Below are positions 27,008 to 39,700 of a stretch of 64,000 nt of DNA, one piece after another (position 1 is the first letter of the stretch; each line of letters begins with the position of its first letter). A program made the position numbers and the translations under genes. The stretch is from positions 6,285,166-6,349,165 of the forward strand of contig JAINUG010000037.1 in the NCBI GenBank assembly GCA_029706075.1. Direction: 5' to 3'. Below the pieces are notes generated by a model, which saw nothing but the letters and a program-made list of their open reading frames with translations, ran no database searches and had not been told where the DNA came from. This DNA is from Aldrovandia affinis. Lineage: Eukaryota > Chordata > Actinopteri > Notacanthiformes > Halosauridae.

Positions 27008-27428
27008 TCAAACACATACCATACACACCATACTCACACTCAACCACACACAAACACATGCATATGAATAGCTGGTTCCTCCAAGGCCTGGCGGAGCAGT
27101 GTTGGTGAGCCAAACTGGGGCAGGGAAATCTGCCACAGATCTGCCTCTGTGACCCTCCTCTTTCAGACGTGTGTCTGCTGGGCTTGTCTGCGTTGTCTTT
27201 GACAACTAAGGCAAAGAGAAGCAGAAAATGAATAAGACCGAGCCACCTGTGATTATTTAGGTGTCAAAAGTAACCACCAAAGAAGGGAGATGGATTGATG
27301 AGGGATATTTTTCCCCTAACAGCACCTCACATCAGTGTGTACCAAAGAAGTAGTCAGAATGGGATTTATAATGATAGGTGTTGAATTTTGCATGTGATAC
27401 TTTTTAACTTTCAAATTTGTGAGGAAAC

Positions 27429-27482
<54 letters not shown>

Positions 27483-27661
27483 GGCGATGGAGCATGTCAG
27501 AATTACACGCCATTTTCTCTCACTCTAGGTCCACAGTAATGGAATCGATTCAAAGCCAGCAGTATTACAAACCAGAAATGATGCTCAATAGTAAGAACAC
27601 ATAGTAGGATTAGTGAGACTCAAGGCCTTTCCTCCCCCCCTCCGCCCCCCCCTCTCCCCTC

Positions 27662-27750
<89 letters not shown>

Positions 27751-30700
27751 AGTGCCAGCAGTACAGAGAGAAAACCTCAGTGCTTGAGAACCAGCCCGCT
27801 GGAACGTTTGTCCTGCAGGTGCACGCTGCCGATGCAGATGAGGGAGCCAATGGGAGAGTGACGTATGGATTCATGCACAAAGACAGCACTATACCCGCCT
27901 TCAGCATCCACCCAGACACAGGTGCAACGGGGGGGGCATCCGCCATAAGGAAGGCAGGGGTCGGAGTGGAGTGGAGTGCAGTTGTCAGGGCAGCAGTGGG
28001 AAGCAGTGGTTAGAGCAGCAGTATGGGGTAGTGTTCAGGGCACCAGTGTAGAGCAGCGGTCACAGTAGCAGTATGGAGCAGTGTTAGGGTAGCAGTGGTT
28101 AGGGCAGCAGTATGGGGTAGTGTTCAGAGCACCAGTGTAGAGCAGCGGTCACAGTAGCAGTATGGAGCAGTGTTAGGGTAGCAGTGGTTAGGGCAGAAGT
28201 ATGGGGTAGTGATCACTGTAGCAATATGGGGCAGTGATCAGGACAGCTGTGTGAAGCAGTACTATCATGTCAGGGCATGGGACTAGTGGCCAGAAGGTCA
28301 TGGTTTCTCATCCTAGATTTGACCCATGTTATGTCCTTGGGTAAGATACCTGGGACCAAATCGATCCAGTGCAAATCTAGCTTGGTGAATATAATCTGTA
28401 AACAATGTAAGCGGGTGTTGTTGTCTTACTAATGAATTAATAATGTAATCGCTCATGCTGCCAATGCTGAGACAGGAGCTCACAGCGAAGCAGCATTGAA
28501 TCAATTAGTCATTTCAGCAGCACAATTTCTCACTGGAACGTTGTAGCTTGAAGCGTGTGAGGTATTATATGTTTAGCTTAATTCACATTTATCATGACTT
28601 TTCAATAATGGACCAATATTAAAAAGGTTGAGAAGACAACACTTTGTTCATTCACACTTTTAAGAAATAATATCACTCTATGCTTTCATAAGTTTTATAT
28701 AAACTTTGCAACTCCTTTAGCTTTTATAGAAAAGAGAAGGAAGCAATGGAAGGAAACACTGAATGGAACACTGTGAATTTAATTTAATTTGCTCCTAATT
28801 CTTGGACGGCACTGAAAGTGAATTAATCTCAGATTTTACTCATTCATTGAATACTCTGTAATACCGTTGTTTAATGTTTGTATATTTTAGTAAAATAAGT
28901 GGCTACATTGATAAAAGATTTTGTGTGTCCCCCCAATATTGAGAGGAGGAAGTTAATGCCCCCCCCACTATTATCTGACCTCTCAATCTTGTATTAAATG
29001 CAGCGTTGTTATCAAAGCAAATCTATTGAAAATTGACATGTGCAATTGCCTTGCTTTGTTACTATTTAGAGCCCTCCACCCCCTCATTAAAAAAAATGCT
29101 GGGTGCCGTCATTCACTATTAGGATAGGTAAGTAGTTAGCTGAAATTAGATTGTTTTACAGATGGCTGCCCATATCATTAGTCTCCTAGAAGGTCCATGA
29201 ACTCTCGACTTCATCTAAATGAATGTTCTGCAAGTCAACTCCAGCAAGCTACCTTGCAAATGTCTTTGCAGAATTGTGATCATGCTAACTAGCTGTGAGC
29301 TTAACAAACTGGCTAGATGTTCCATGTATTGCCAACTCTTGACCCTCATTTAGAGCAGACAAAGGAATGTCAGGAGAAAAAGCAGAAAACCAACATAAGA
29401 AATGTCCTTATACGGAAGCATCATGTGAGTGTTAGTCTTTTTGGCCAGCTAGCTATTTTAATGTCTTTATTGTTAGTAATAATTAGCTAGCTAGTGTAGC
29501 AAACCAACAGTCACTGCCTGTAGTCATGCAGAACCTTCGCTAAATTCCTGAGGGGTTTAACCTAACACAAGCACAAATTTGGTCTCTTAGGTCGAACAGT
29601 TATCTGTAAGGAATTCATTTGAAAAAAAAACTGTGACAGGTGCAAAAATGTGTTTGGATCTTTCCCTTAAACGTAATGATTAAAAGTAATGAAAATAACT
29701 ATTGTATTGGGTACTATGTTATGCTCTGCTCAGGCGGAGACAAGGTACTAGAGTAAAGATTTATTAATCTATTCATGAATATATTCATTTAAAAAATGAT
29801 GCCATGTATGATTAAATGAAGGATTTGTTTCTGTTATTAATTTGTGTTATTATTTTTTCATTGAGGCATACTTTTTGGATGCTGGATAAGAATGTATTTT
29901 TAGATCCTTTAAGTTTGTATATTGTAGTTGTTGTTACTTTGCAATGTAATAGGTCAGTTGGATTTGCGGATCCTTAAGCTTGCAGTATCTTAAGCTGGGT
30001 GTCAGAGTGTAAAATAGGGAAGGGGGCTTAAAATAAAATAAATTTAACAAACAGAATTACTTCGAATTGCATTTTGAATGTTCAAAACTGAACCTTGTAT
30101 CTTAAATGCATTTCAATTTCAAACACCCCCATGGATGATCATACCATTGTCTAGGGCCAAAGGCAGCACGATAGAGATCAAGCAGCTTTACAGTAGCTTC
30201 CAGTGGCATTGGAGCAAGCACAGACAAAATTGCCCCACCAAATGTTGAAGTGAAACCTACGCCCTTGTTTTCAGTGATGAGGACAACAGATCCCTTCAAA
30301 CGTTTCAGCATTTTGCCTTCATCAGTGAAATGGTGCCATAGTATGCTGATAGCAGTCTTATATATTCAAAATTCTAAAATGTCACCACGGGTACAATTTG
30401 ATTAGAGAAGAACCATTAAGAACCTCTATTTGGGTATGCTATTAACAACTACATACCTCATGGCAGCAAATCCAAAAAGTGATATACATCTTAGATTTTA
30501 AATAGCAATGGCAAGCACTCTTATTTCAAGGCTGAAAGTAAGTCAAGAAGTTAGACAACAGGGGTTGACTTTTTGTGTTCTTAGATTCAGTATTATAACG
30601 GGGTTCTAGGTTAAGGTTGTTACCATTGGCTGATGGTAAAATGACACTGAGGGAACCCTTCCTTTTTCAGGTGTGATCGTCACGGCCAGGAGGTTCGACC

Positions 30701-33700
30701 GTGAGAAGCAAAGGGAGTACGCTGTCACGGTAACCGCCACGGACCAGGCAGCAGAGCCCCTGATTGGGATCTGTCAACTCAATATCCTCATACTGGATGA
30801 GAACGACAACAGCCCCAAGTTTGAGAACCTGCGCTACGAGTGTGAGTCTACGGTGCATTTTCCCTTGCAAAGCTGAAGTCTTAGTTGCCGGATGTTTTAC
30901 ATTACAAAGCATTGGACATTGGATTGACAAAGCATGAATACCAGTCTTCATATATTTTCCCTTACAAAGTACAAGTTTCAGTCACTGTGCTTTCCAGTAC
31001 AAAGCGTGAGTCTGTCACTGTGCGTTTTTCTATTACCAAGCGTGAATCTCAGTCACTGTGTGTTTTTCCATTACCAAGCATGAGTTTAGCTTAGTGAGTG
31101 CATGTATCAGACCCTTGCTGTGAGTTCTCCCAGATTAAATTCATTATTCCAAAGGACTTAATCTGGGAGACAAATTGAGTGTTGATTTCACACAGACTTC
31201 CTGAGGGAGGACACCATGATAGGCACCAGTTTCCTGCGTGTGGCTGCGCACGACGACGACTACAGCACCAATGCAGCCATCACCTACTCCATGTCCTTAG
31301 AGCAGCCTGAGTACCTTAGAGTCAACCCCATCACAGGCTGGGTCTATGTCAATCAGCCCATTTCACAGGTGAGGCTGATGACAGAACTCAACTGAACTCA
31401 TTTTTTTCCAGATGGGAGTGGTCTCTTTCAGGATGACAATGCCCCCATTCACAGGGCACGAGTTGGTGGCTCCAATGGCTTGATGAGCATTAAATGATGT
31501 AAACCAATATGTCTATATTTATGAGTACAATTTCTGTCAGAACCCTATAATAGCACTACCTAATAACACTACCTTATAGTACTACATAAAGGTAAAACTT
31601 GTATTAGAATGCCTTCCGTGTCATTCGGTTTGCATCATCCTGCCTATTACATTGTAGAAAATTAGATCAGGAGAGATGAGTTGAGCAATTCATCTGCAAC
31701 TACAGTCCGTTTTAAATGTGGTTCATGTCAGGAATGCTGCTTTACAAATTTGACATCAGGATGAATGTGGACTTGCACAATTTGTCACCATTTACAGTAC
31801 CAGTCAAAAGTTTGAGTACACCTTCCATCTGGACTACGGCTAATCGGGCACTCCTTCATTCTTCAGCAAGATAACGACCCGAAACACACCTTGAAGTTGT
31901 GCAAGAACTACCTGGTGAAGGACAACTCAAACTGATGACCTGCGCTGCCCAGTGTCCAGACCTCAATCCCATAGAAATTGTATGGGATGAACTGGACAGA
32001 AGAGTCAAAGCAAAGCAATCCACAAGTTTCTCTGGGAATTGCTGCAGGAGAGCTGGGAAGACATATTGGGTGATTTCCTGAAACTTATTAACCGAATGGC
32101 CCGTGTTTTTGAGGCTGTTATCATGGCAAAGGGTGGCTATTTTGATGAATCCAAGATTCAATTTTCAATATAATTTTCTTGAACATTTCTTTGATGTTCA
32201 TTTTGTTCATTGTTACATGTGTTTTTTGTCATTTTAAAGTATTTACAGAAATGTATACGGTGTAAAGCATTGTCAATTATCAGATAAACCTAGTTTCCAG
32301 CAGGTGTACTCAAACTTTTGACTGGTACTGTATGCTAATTTAAATTATGATACAAAGGTGTGTGGTCTGAATGGTACTCCAGGTTATTCACATGACAAAT
32401 CTCACATGCCAATTTTGCTCAGACTGTATTACGCCATATTTTTTCCTAGGTGAGTATATAGACCTTGATCATTAGGAGTACAATGTTGAAGCGATATTGC
32501 TTTTGCTGAAGATAGGGTGAATGTCAAAAAAGAGGAAAGCTCTGGGTTTGTGCATCTCAGTGAATCTCTGCCATTGAAGCCCTATATCACGTAGCCAGCG
32601 CTGTTACATTCAGTGGCAGGTTTCAGTGATGCTGTTTCATCGTCGGGTTTCTTCAGAGGCCCTACATCACGCGGGAGATCATAGCCACAGATGGAGGAAA
32701 CAGGAGCAGCGCAGTGGAGCTGGCCGTCACCATCACCAATGTGAAAAACCAGCCTCCGCGGTGGGAGAGGGACAGCTACGACGTGGTGATCCCCGAGAAC
32801 ACCATGAGGGACACCCCCATTGTGGTGCGTATGGTGCAGGCCGGTTTAAATAGCAGTGTGATGTAGGCCAGTGGCTTGCAAAGTGTGGACCGACCCATGG
32901 TCATGGAGGGGTTGAGGTGGGCCATGCTGGATACTTGCTGTATATAATACATTTTCCACTGACGTTCACACCAGTCAAATCAAACACTGCACACGTTACA
33001 TGCAGTGCACGTGCAGTTGTTTTGATATTTGTTTACAGCATTTGAATTCCAAATTTTGCATATGTTAGGCTACATTTTAATAAGGGGTGGGTCACAGAAG
33101 ATGTATTTGCTTGTTAAGTGGATCATGGGCTCAGAAATTTGGCGAACCGCTGATATAGGCTCAGGGACTCACTATGTATTTTAGGATGAGCTGGCCCTTA
33201 TAGGTTTTATTGCCCAATATTTCTCATTGGATGCAAGATACTCTTCCATTATGGTATGAAACCTGCTAGGTGTGAGAGACTCCCCTATATAATATGTATA
33301 TACAGTAAGTACATATTATATTTGTGTAAGAATGCAGGGTTTCATTATTAAGCATTGTAGAATGGGTATGGTTTGCCCACTTACATTATCACAATATTAT
33401 AACCGTTTTGACATTTTGCTTTTATTGTTAACTTGATACAGTGACATTGTATCATAAAATGTGTGAAAAATGTTTTTCGTTCATTACTTTTTACTTTAAA
33501 TTCACGGTTGTGTTAAATGCATAAATATTTTATGAACATCAATCCAGAATATCAATCAAGCAAATTTCTTCTAATACAGTGAACTGCTCCTGTTAAGTGC
33601 TGACAATTATTTTTAGCACTGAGATTAACGTTTTATTATTGTTAAAGATCAATCTGTACATTTAGCACTTGAATAGATGACATGACATTTACTTCCTAAA

Positions 33701-36700
33701 TGAGGAGGCATTAATGCACTTGGCTGAGTGACATGAGGCTTTATTACATTGCAATTCTACAGGTAACTGCCAAAATAAAGGACACACTTGAGTAAATTCC
33801 TATTCTGATGGGAGTGGTCTCTTCCAAGATTCCCCATCCACAGAGGCACGAGTGATCACTGTTTGATGAGCATAAAAACAATGTAAACCATATGCCATGG
33901 CCGTTTATGCCATGGCCATTTATGCCAAGGCGCATTGAAGCTGTTCTGGTGGCTCGTGGTGGCACAACACCCTATTAAGAGGCCTTATGTTGGTTTTTAT
34001 TTTATTTTGGCAGATACCTGTATAATTGAATGATTCTACCCCTCTATACTTAGTATCTTGCATGCTGTATGTAACAATTTCTAACTGCATATTTTCTTCC
34101 TAAATTAAGATGCATGCCGTTAAATAAAAGGGTGTCCGCTAAATCAATAGTGATAATACCACTGGTTCCAATTGATATTGATAACCCTGCTTCAGCAGTG
34201 TCTCAACGCGTTATGCCTTTAAAAAACACTGCATGATTTTCCCGGTTGTCACTGTATTGGTATTGCTGTCATAATAAATGAATGACTGTTGTTATGCCAC
34301 TAGCATTAATGATCAGGCTGTTATGGACTTAGGAGAAGTCCATAGGTTCCTCTGGTGGTTCGTGTCCACCCTTTGTCCACCCAAGGTCATCCCTTTCTGT
34401 GTTGCACCCCTGGGACAGCCTCGGTTGCGTTCTGAGATAGTCTGTTGGCCATGTGGACTGAGAGCCACCCAGTGCACTGAAGGCCCATCCAGCCTGGGTG
34501 TCTCCTATGACACCATTCTCCAACATCACTTTTTTTCAAGAAATATTAAATTAAGCTACTTTATCATGCCGGCCAAGGCCGGTCTTGCAGAGATGGGTTT
34601 CGAACTGCGTCCCTGATAGGCAGCTTGCACTTGCACAGGACCAGCCAAATACGGGTGCGTTAGGCTATCTGCCAGCCCATTAAGGAATGCATTAGAAATG
34701 AATTTTCTGAACTCCCTGATCTTTAATAAGCTATTAAAGGCAATAGAAATGTAGATTAACATTTTACTGAGAGGGAGCATAATTGAGCTTGGTGAGTTCT
34801 AATTGATCTGGCACATTAATGCGATGTGGAAAAAATCAACGGCACTGTGAATGATCTGCAATATAAATGTTTATTTCACACTGACCAGTGTAAGTAGCCT
34901 ACCCTGCTGACCCACCAGAATTCACAACAAACGCAGGACACCGAAAGCTGCGTGTCGATAATAACATGATGCAATGGGAGTGTAACTCCCTCAATTCATT
35001 TCTTGTTTGTTGTGCTCAGACAATTAAGGCCATCTCCCCCTTGGGCGACCCCAGAGTCACATACAACCTGGAGGACGGAATGGTGCCCGAGACCAACATG
35101 CCGGTGCGCTTCTACCTGACGCCCAACCGCGACGACGGCTCCGCCTCCATCCTGGTGGCCGAGCCACTGGATTACGAAGCCACCCGAAACTTCATGCTAA
35201 GAGTCCGGGCCCAGAATGTGGCAGCCGTTCCCCTGGCTGCTTTTACCACAGTCTATATCAATGTGACAGGTACTGGACACTGTGGTGCATTATGGGTCTT
35301 ATGCATGTTTCAGTGATTATTTTCAAAGGAACAAGGTTTACCATACACCAGTTCTAACAGAATATTCATGATCAAGGGTCAGGAATCCTGAAATTAATTA
35401 ATTCAGGGTGGCAGTGTAGTATAACGGATAGGGAACTGGGCTTGTAATGCAAAGATTGCAAGGTAAATTCCCAGGTGGGGCACTGCCGTTATTCCCTTGG
35501 GCAAGGTTAGTTAAATTTCTTCAGTAAATATCCAGCTGCATAAATTGATTGTGTGTAAAGAAATGTTAACTGTGTAAGTCGCTCTGGATAAGAGCTTCTG
35601 CTAAATGCCTGTAACGTAATTACAAACTAAAAGAAATTGCAAAATTAATAACAAAATGGAAAAGGAAGACCAGAGAGTAAAAAGCAAGCATATTGTTGAA
35701 TACTTCTCTGGAGCCAGTCCAGATGAAAATGTAATCCCAAATGCTCTTTAAACAAGAAAAGGCATTGGGGTTTTACTTTACTGCAATAAACATATTACAG
35801 ATAACTCATCGCTTTGTTGAAAACTTCACCAAGGAAGAGGATAGAAATATGCCTTAAATTCCAGCTAATACACAGGAAGTATTAAATAATATTGAAATAA
35901 GCGACACTGAAGAACAAAAAAATTATATTTCTCTTAATAATTATTAGCCCTTACAGTGATGTGTTTTTCGTTGAGTAATTAAAGTTAGGAGGGACGATTT
36001 ATAAACTGTTAACAAAAATCGGTTTATAAATTAGAAAAGGGGTTGCATCATGTTTATAAAAAATATCCACAGCCAGACTAGCTTAACATTATGAGCTTAA
36101 TGATGATTTCCTTGCTGATCTTGCAACCATTAGCAGTTGTGCTTTTCCATCCTAAAATGTCTATGCTAACAAACAACCAACAAGCAACTTCCTGTACCAA
36201 CTTCCTTAATGAATCTATTGTTTGTGTTCATTGGCTTGCAATAATGGATAAACTTGAGGCCCAATGGGAAGAATAGATTGATATTTTTATTTATAGTTTG
36301 TCAACCTACCCATTGTCAAATTACCAAAACACGCTTGAGCCAATATTGGAAAAAGTGTTAATTTATCCCCTGGGCTTTCATTAAAAAGGCCACATGAATT
36401 AAACTTTCGGAAAGGGTAGCTTACTAATTAACACAGTAGTGGCAGAGCAGAGGAGAAAATGCAGAAGGAAAGGACTGAATGGAATTATGTGATCAATACT
36501 ACAAAATATAAACTTCAATCCATATTACATGTGTAACCTTCAAATTAATGCGAAATGCTTTTGTAAGAAAAGTACATAAATAGCAGTCAATTGTTCTATA
36601 ATATATGTGTAGAGTACAAATTTTGAACATAGTGGAATTAAAATGTGACAACATTGATAGGAAGTTAACGGCTCTCAAACAGCACAGAAATAGATGAGAT

Positions 36701-39700
36701 CAATACAAAAACATTGTGCATCAGGCAGGACAGTCAAGTGGGGGCTCCATATTACTCACTTGAGGTTGGGGGTGGGGGGGAGGCAGGTCCTCTACCTTTA
36801 CAGTAAGCTTGCAATAAAATGACTGATGGAGAAGACGGGGAGCGGAGGGGTCTGGCTGGGGGGTGTAGGGTGCGATGAGTGTCTGGAGGTAAGGGGGAGC
36901 AGTTCCTCTAGCCGCTTGATAAGCCAGCACCAGTGTTTTGAATCTGATGCGTGCTGCGATGGGAAGCCAGTGCAGAGAGGAGAGTAGACGGGTGGCATGG
37001 GTGAACTTTGGTTGATTGAACACCAGCCGTACGGCAGCATTCTGGACTAGTTGCAGTGGCCTAATGGAACAGGTCGGTAGACCCACTCAACTCCTTAGAG
37101 GGCAAGGCAAATGCCAATAAATAGAAAGCCATTCTGAGTGATCACCTTCATTCTATGGTGAAGCTTTTCCATCCTGAGTGGTCTCTTCCAGAATGACAAT
37201 GACCGTGGTCACTGTTTTTTTTGTGTTGCAAATACAGCCTTGACAGGTACCTTTTAACACTTTTGACACCCACTACTTGGGTGTCTGTGATTCTCAGGTT
37301 CAGAGAAATGGTGCTTCAACCATTTATTTTAACCATGTGGGTCTGCTGCCTGTAAAGGATAAAGGATATGTTGTCTGTGTGGTGAGGAACATGACTGACT
37401 TTTGGGGTTAGGTAACTCCACCTAAGTGCTGTAATTTTGGGGGGATTGTTTTTTTTTCTGGTGACTAATGAATTTTCTCACTCAGAAGCAGTGCAAGAAA
37501 GTTATTTCTGAGTTTTAGACTGCTATTGCTGTTGCTCTGGATGTGATCTTCTGTTTCATGTTTGATGTTCTCCAAGGTGTCCTCAAGGTGACCTGACACT
37601 TTGGTTTTGAGTGTTTACGTGTTGGTAATGTTGGATTTTAATAAGCATTTACGTATATAGCCCTGAATGACTTACAGCAGCCATTTTATGCCAGAACGCT
37701 AGATTGTATTAGGGTATATAGGTGTTGCAGTTTTGTTGTACAGCCAGTCCGTCAGTCCCATCCAGAGTCAGTCCCATCGAACATGATAAAAGTGGGCTCT
37801 ACTAATGACTGGAACTTTGTTATAAATTCTTATGCTTTAACCAATTTTGTATGTTGCCGGTCTACATAAATTTGGAACCAAAGGGGCAATGGGTTTATGA
37901 GTACTTTTATTCAAGACGGTCTCTGTTATGGCGGTGTGTGATATTGGGAAAAAGTGTGTTAGTGTGTGGTTGAGGAAGATCGATAAACTGGGATATTATT
38001 ATGGTTATTCATTTCTATAATCCTTGTCTACTGCTGTCTATGGATGTGTTTGAAAGGGTGATAAGAGAAGAGAAAGTCTAAAGTAATTTACTATAAGGGT
38101 TTTCATCCATGTGCTGCTTTGTGGGAGTCATCATACTCGTATATGATAGTATTGTTGAGGAAGACTTCATACAGTAAGAACATTTTTTGATCTGTTTATT
38201 CCCAGAAACAGAGATACATATTTTTCTTTTTTAATTTTTTTATGTTGAATATAAAAACCTAACACTGGACAGCAGGTCAGAGGCAGTGAAAATGCTATAT
38301 TTAAAACAGAATTTGGTTGTTCTGATCTGGTGGCTGACGCTGCAAGGGTGGCACACTGCAGCTCTTACTCTAATTTTTCCTTGCCGCTGTTCGAACAAAC
38401 TTTGCAGACTGTTTTGCCCCACACAAATCACACGCTTTCACTCATCACAAATTCAATACAATACCACATGGTTCCATAACATCGGGTGTTCAAGCCAGAT
38501 TATCTACTAGTACTATGAAATGTAAGGCAATACAAAAATGAACATGACTCATTCTGTGATTCAAGTAGTAGACCTTGCAAGTGGCTAAATGGCATATATT
38601 AAATATAGGCAACACTTGAGTAAATGAGGAATCCTTTAAACGGGTGCAGTACCATGAGTGTCCCAGGGGGTACCAGGGTCATTACCGGTGGATAAGCTCC
38701 GCCCTACCCTTGGTCTCCAATGAGCTCCCCCGCTCAATTCTCCTAGTCCGGGCCAGGGCCATTTGGTAACGGGTGGGGACACACACTCAAAGTGTTGCCT
38801 TTCTTTTGCCAGTTACCTGTATGAGAAAAGGATTCCTTCATTCACAAGTTGTCTTGTTCTCTCCAAAGACTAAAACTGAAAAAAATGGGTTGACTATGTG
38901 ACAGCTGGGCATATTTTATCCTTGGCCGGCAGAACTCATCCAGCCTCGTCCTTGGCAGCACTGTAGTATTAACATTGTTTTTATGCGACCGTTTCAAGAA
39001 ATGCTGTTGTTTTTCTGATTGAGTTTAAATCAATATGAAATACAACTAGTTATTTTTTTGGACTTTTGTTTTTAATGGTGTTTATTGACATAATCAATAC
39101 ATTAAATTTCATCTGAAAATTGTAGGCATGCTGCTTGTTTACGAGCGTGGTAACAAGGATTACAATTTGTTACCACAGAAGTGTGATACTCCATTGGGTG
39201 TCTTGAATAATTGACAGGAAAAGTAAGAAATGCAACAATTCATTACAATAAACAACACAAAGGAACCAAAACACATACAGGCAGACATACGTGGAGTGCA
39301 GGTGCCTGGGAGTCACATGCGAGACTCCCGGACCAATTATTTTTCCCTCTTTAAGTGTTAGTCTGCTGGGTGTTCCCACCCCCCATTAACATTTGTACAC
39401 TCGAGGCGATTGTGTGTGAGATCGAGAGGGAGACAGCAGGTTGATGGATTTGGGCTGATGAGATAGCGCAAGCTCAGTGTCTACTCTCTGTTTTCCTGAT
39501 CTACTGGAGGGTCCTGTGGCCCTGGAGCTGTGGGGGTTTATGATCCCATGCCAATGAGCACAGCCACAAACCCGGAACCCCTTTTTAGATTAGTGCAGAG
39601 AGAAATCAGATTACAGAGAACAGGGTGTGGGGAATAAAACCAGCATCCAAACTCTATAAAAGCATCAGAATAATTGATTTATTGCAATTTTCCTTACATG

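Larger units (their letters stand above)
26090..27752 (+). other. Intron 6
   Basis: SINE at its start, then CA, GT and CT microsatellites up to the exon 7 acceptor. Confidence 0.85.
31369..32656 (+). other. Intron 9
   Basis: A Tc1-like fragment and deleted Tc1 copy 2. The remainder is unremarkable. Confidence 0.85.
32825..35019 (+). other. Intron 10
   Basis: hAT-like MITE, 'aactgcc' MITE and the antisense SINE head. Nothing recognised at 33160-33750 or 34680-35019. Confidence 0.8.

Noticed and set aside
26754-27071. 105-codon His/Thr-rich frame
   Set aside because: Translation of the CA microsatellite.
27613-27861. 82-codon frame rich in SLSLSL
   Set aside because: It is translation of the CT microsatellite running into a wrong frame of exon 7.
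28021-28262. CRISPR-like array
   Set aside because: The 89-bp units are contiguous with no unique spacers, and the genome is a vertebrate's.
28271-28400. SINE-like remnant after the minisatellite
   Set aside because: Only a vague tRNA-like resemblance; no box B and no second copy found.
32822-32827. Alternative exon 10 donor three bases earlier
   Set aside because: Both GT sites keep the frame; 32825 (GTGCGT) was preferred over GTGGTG, but the choice changes only one valine and cannot be settled without RNA.
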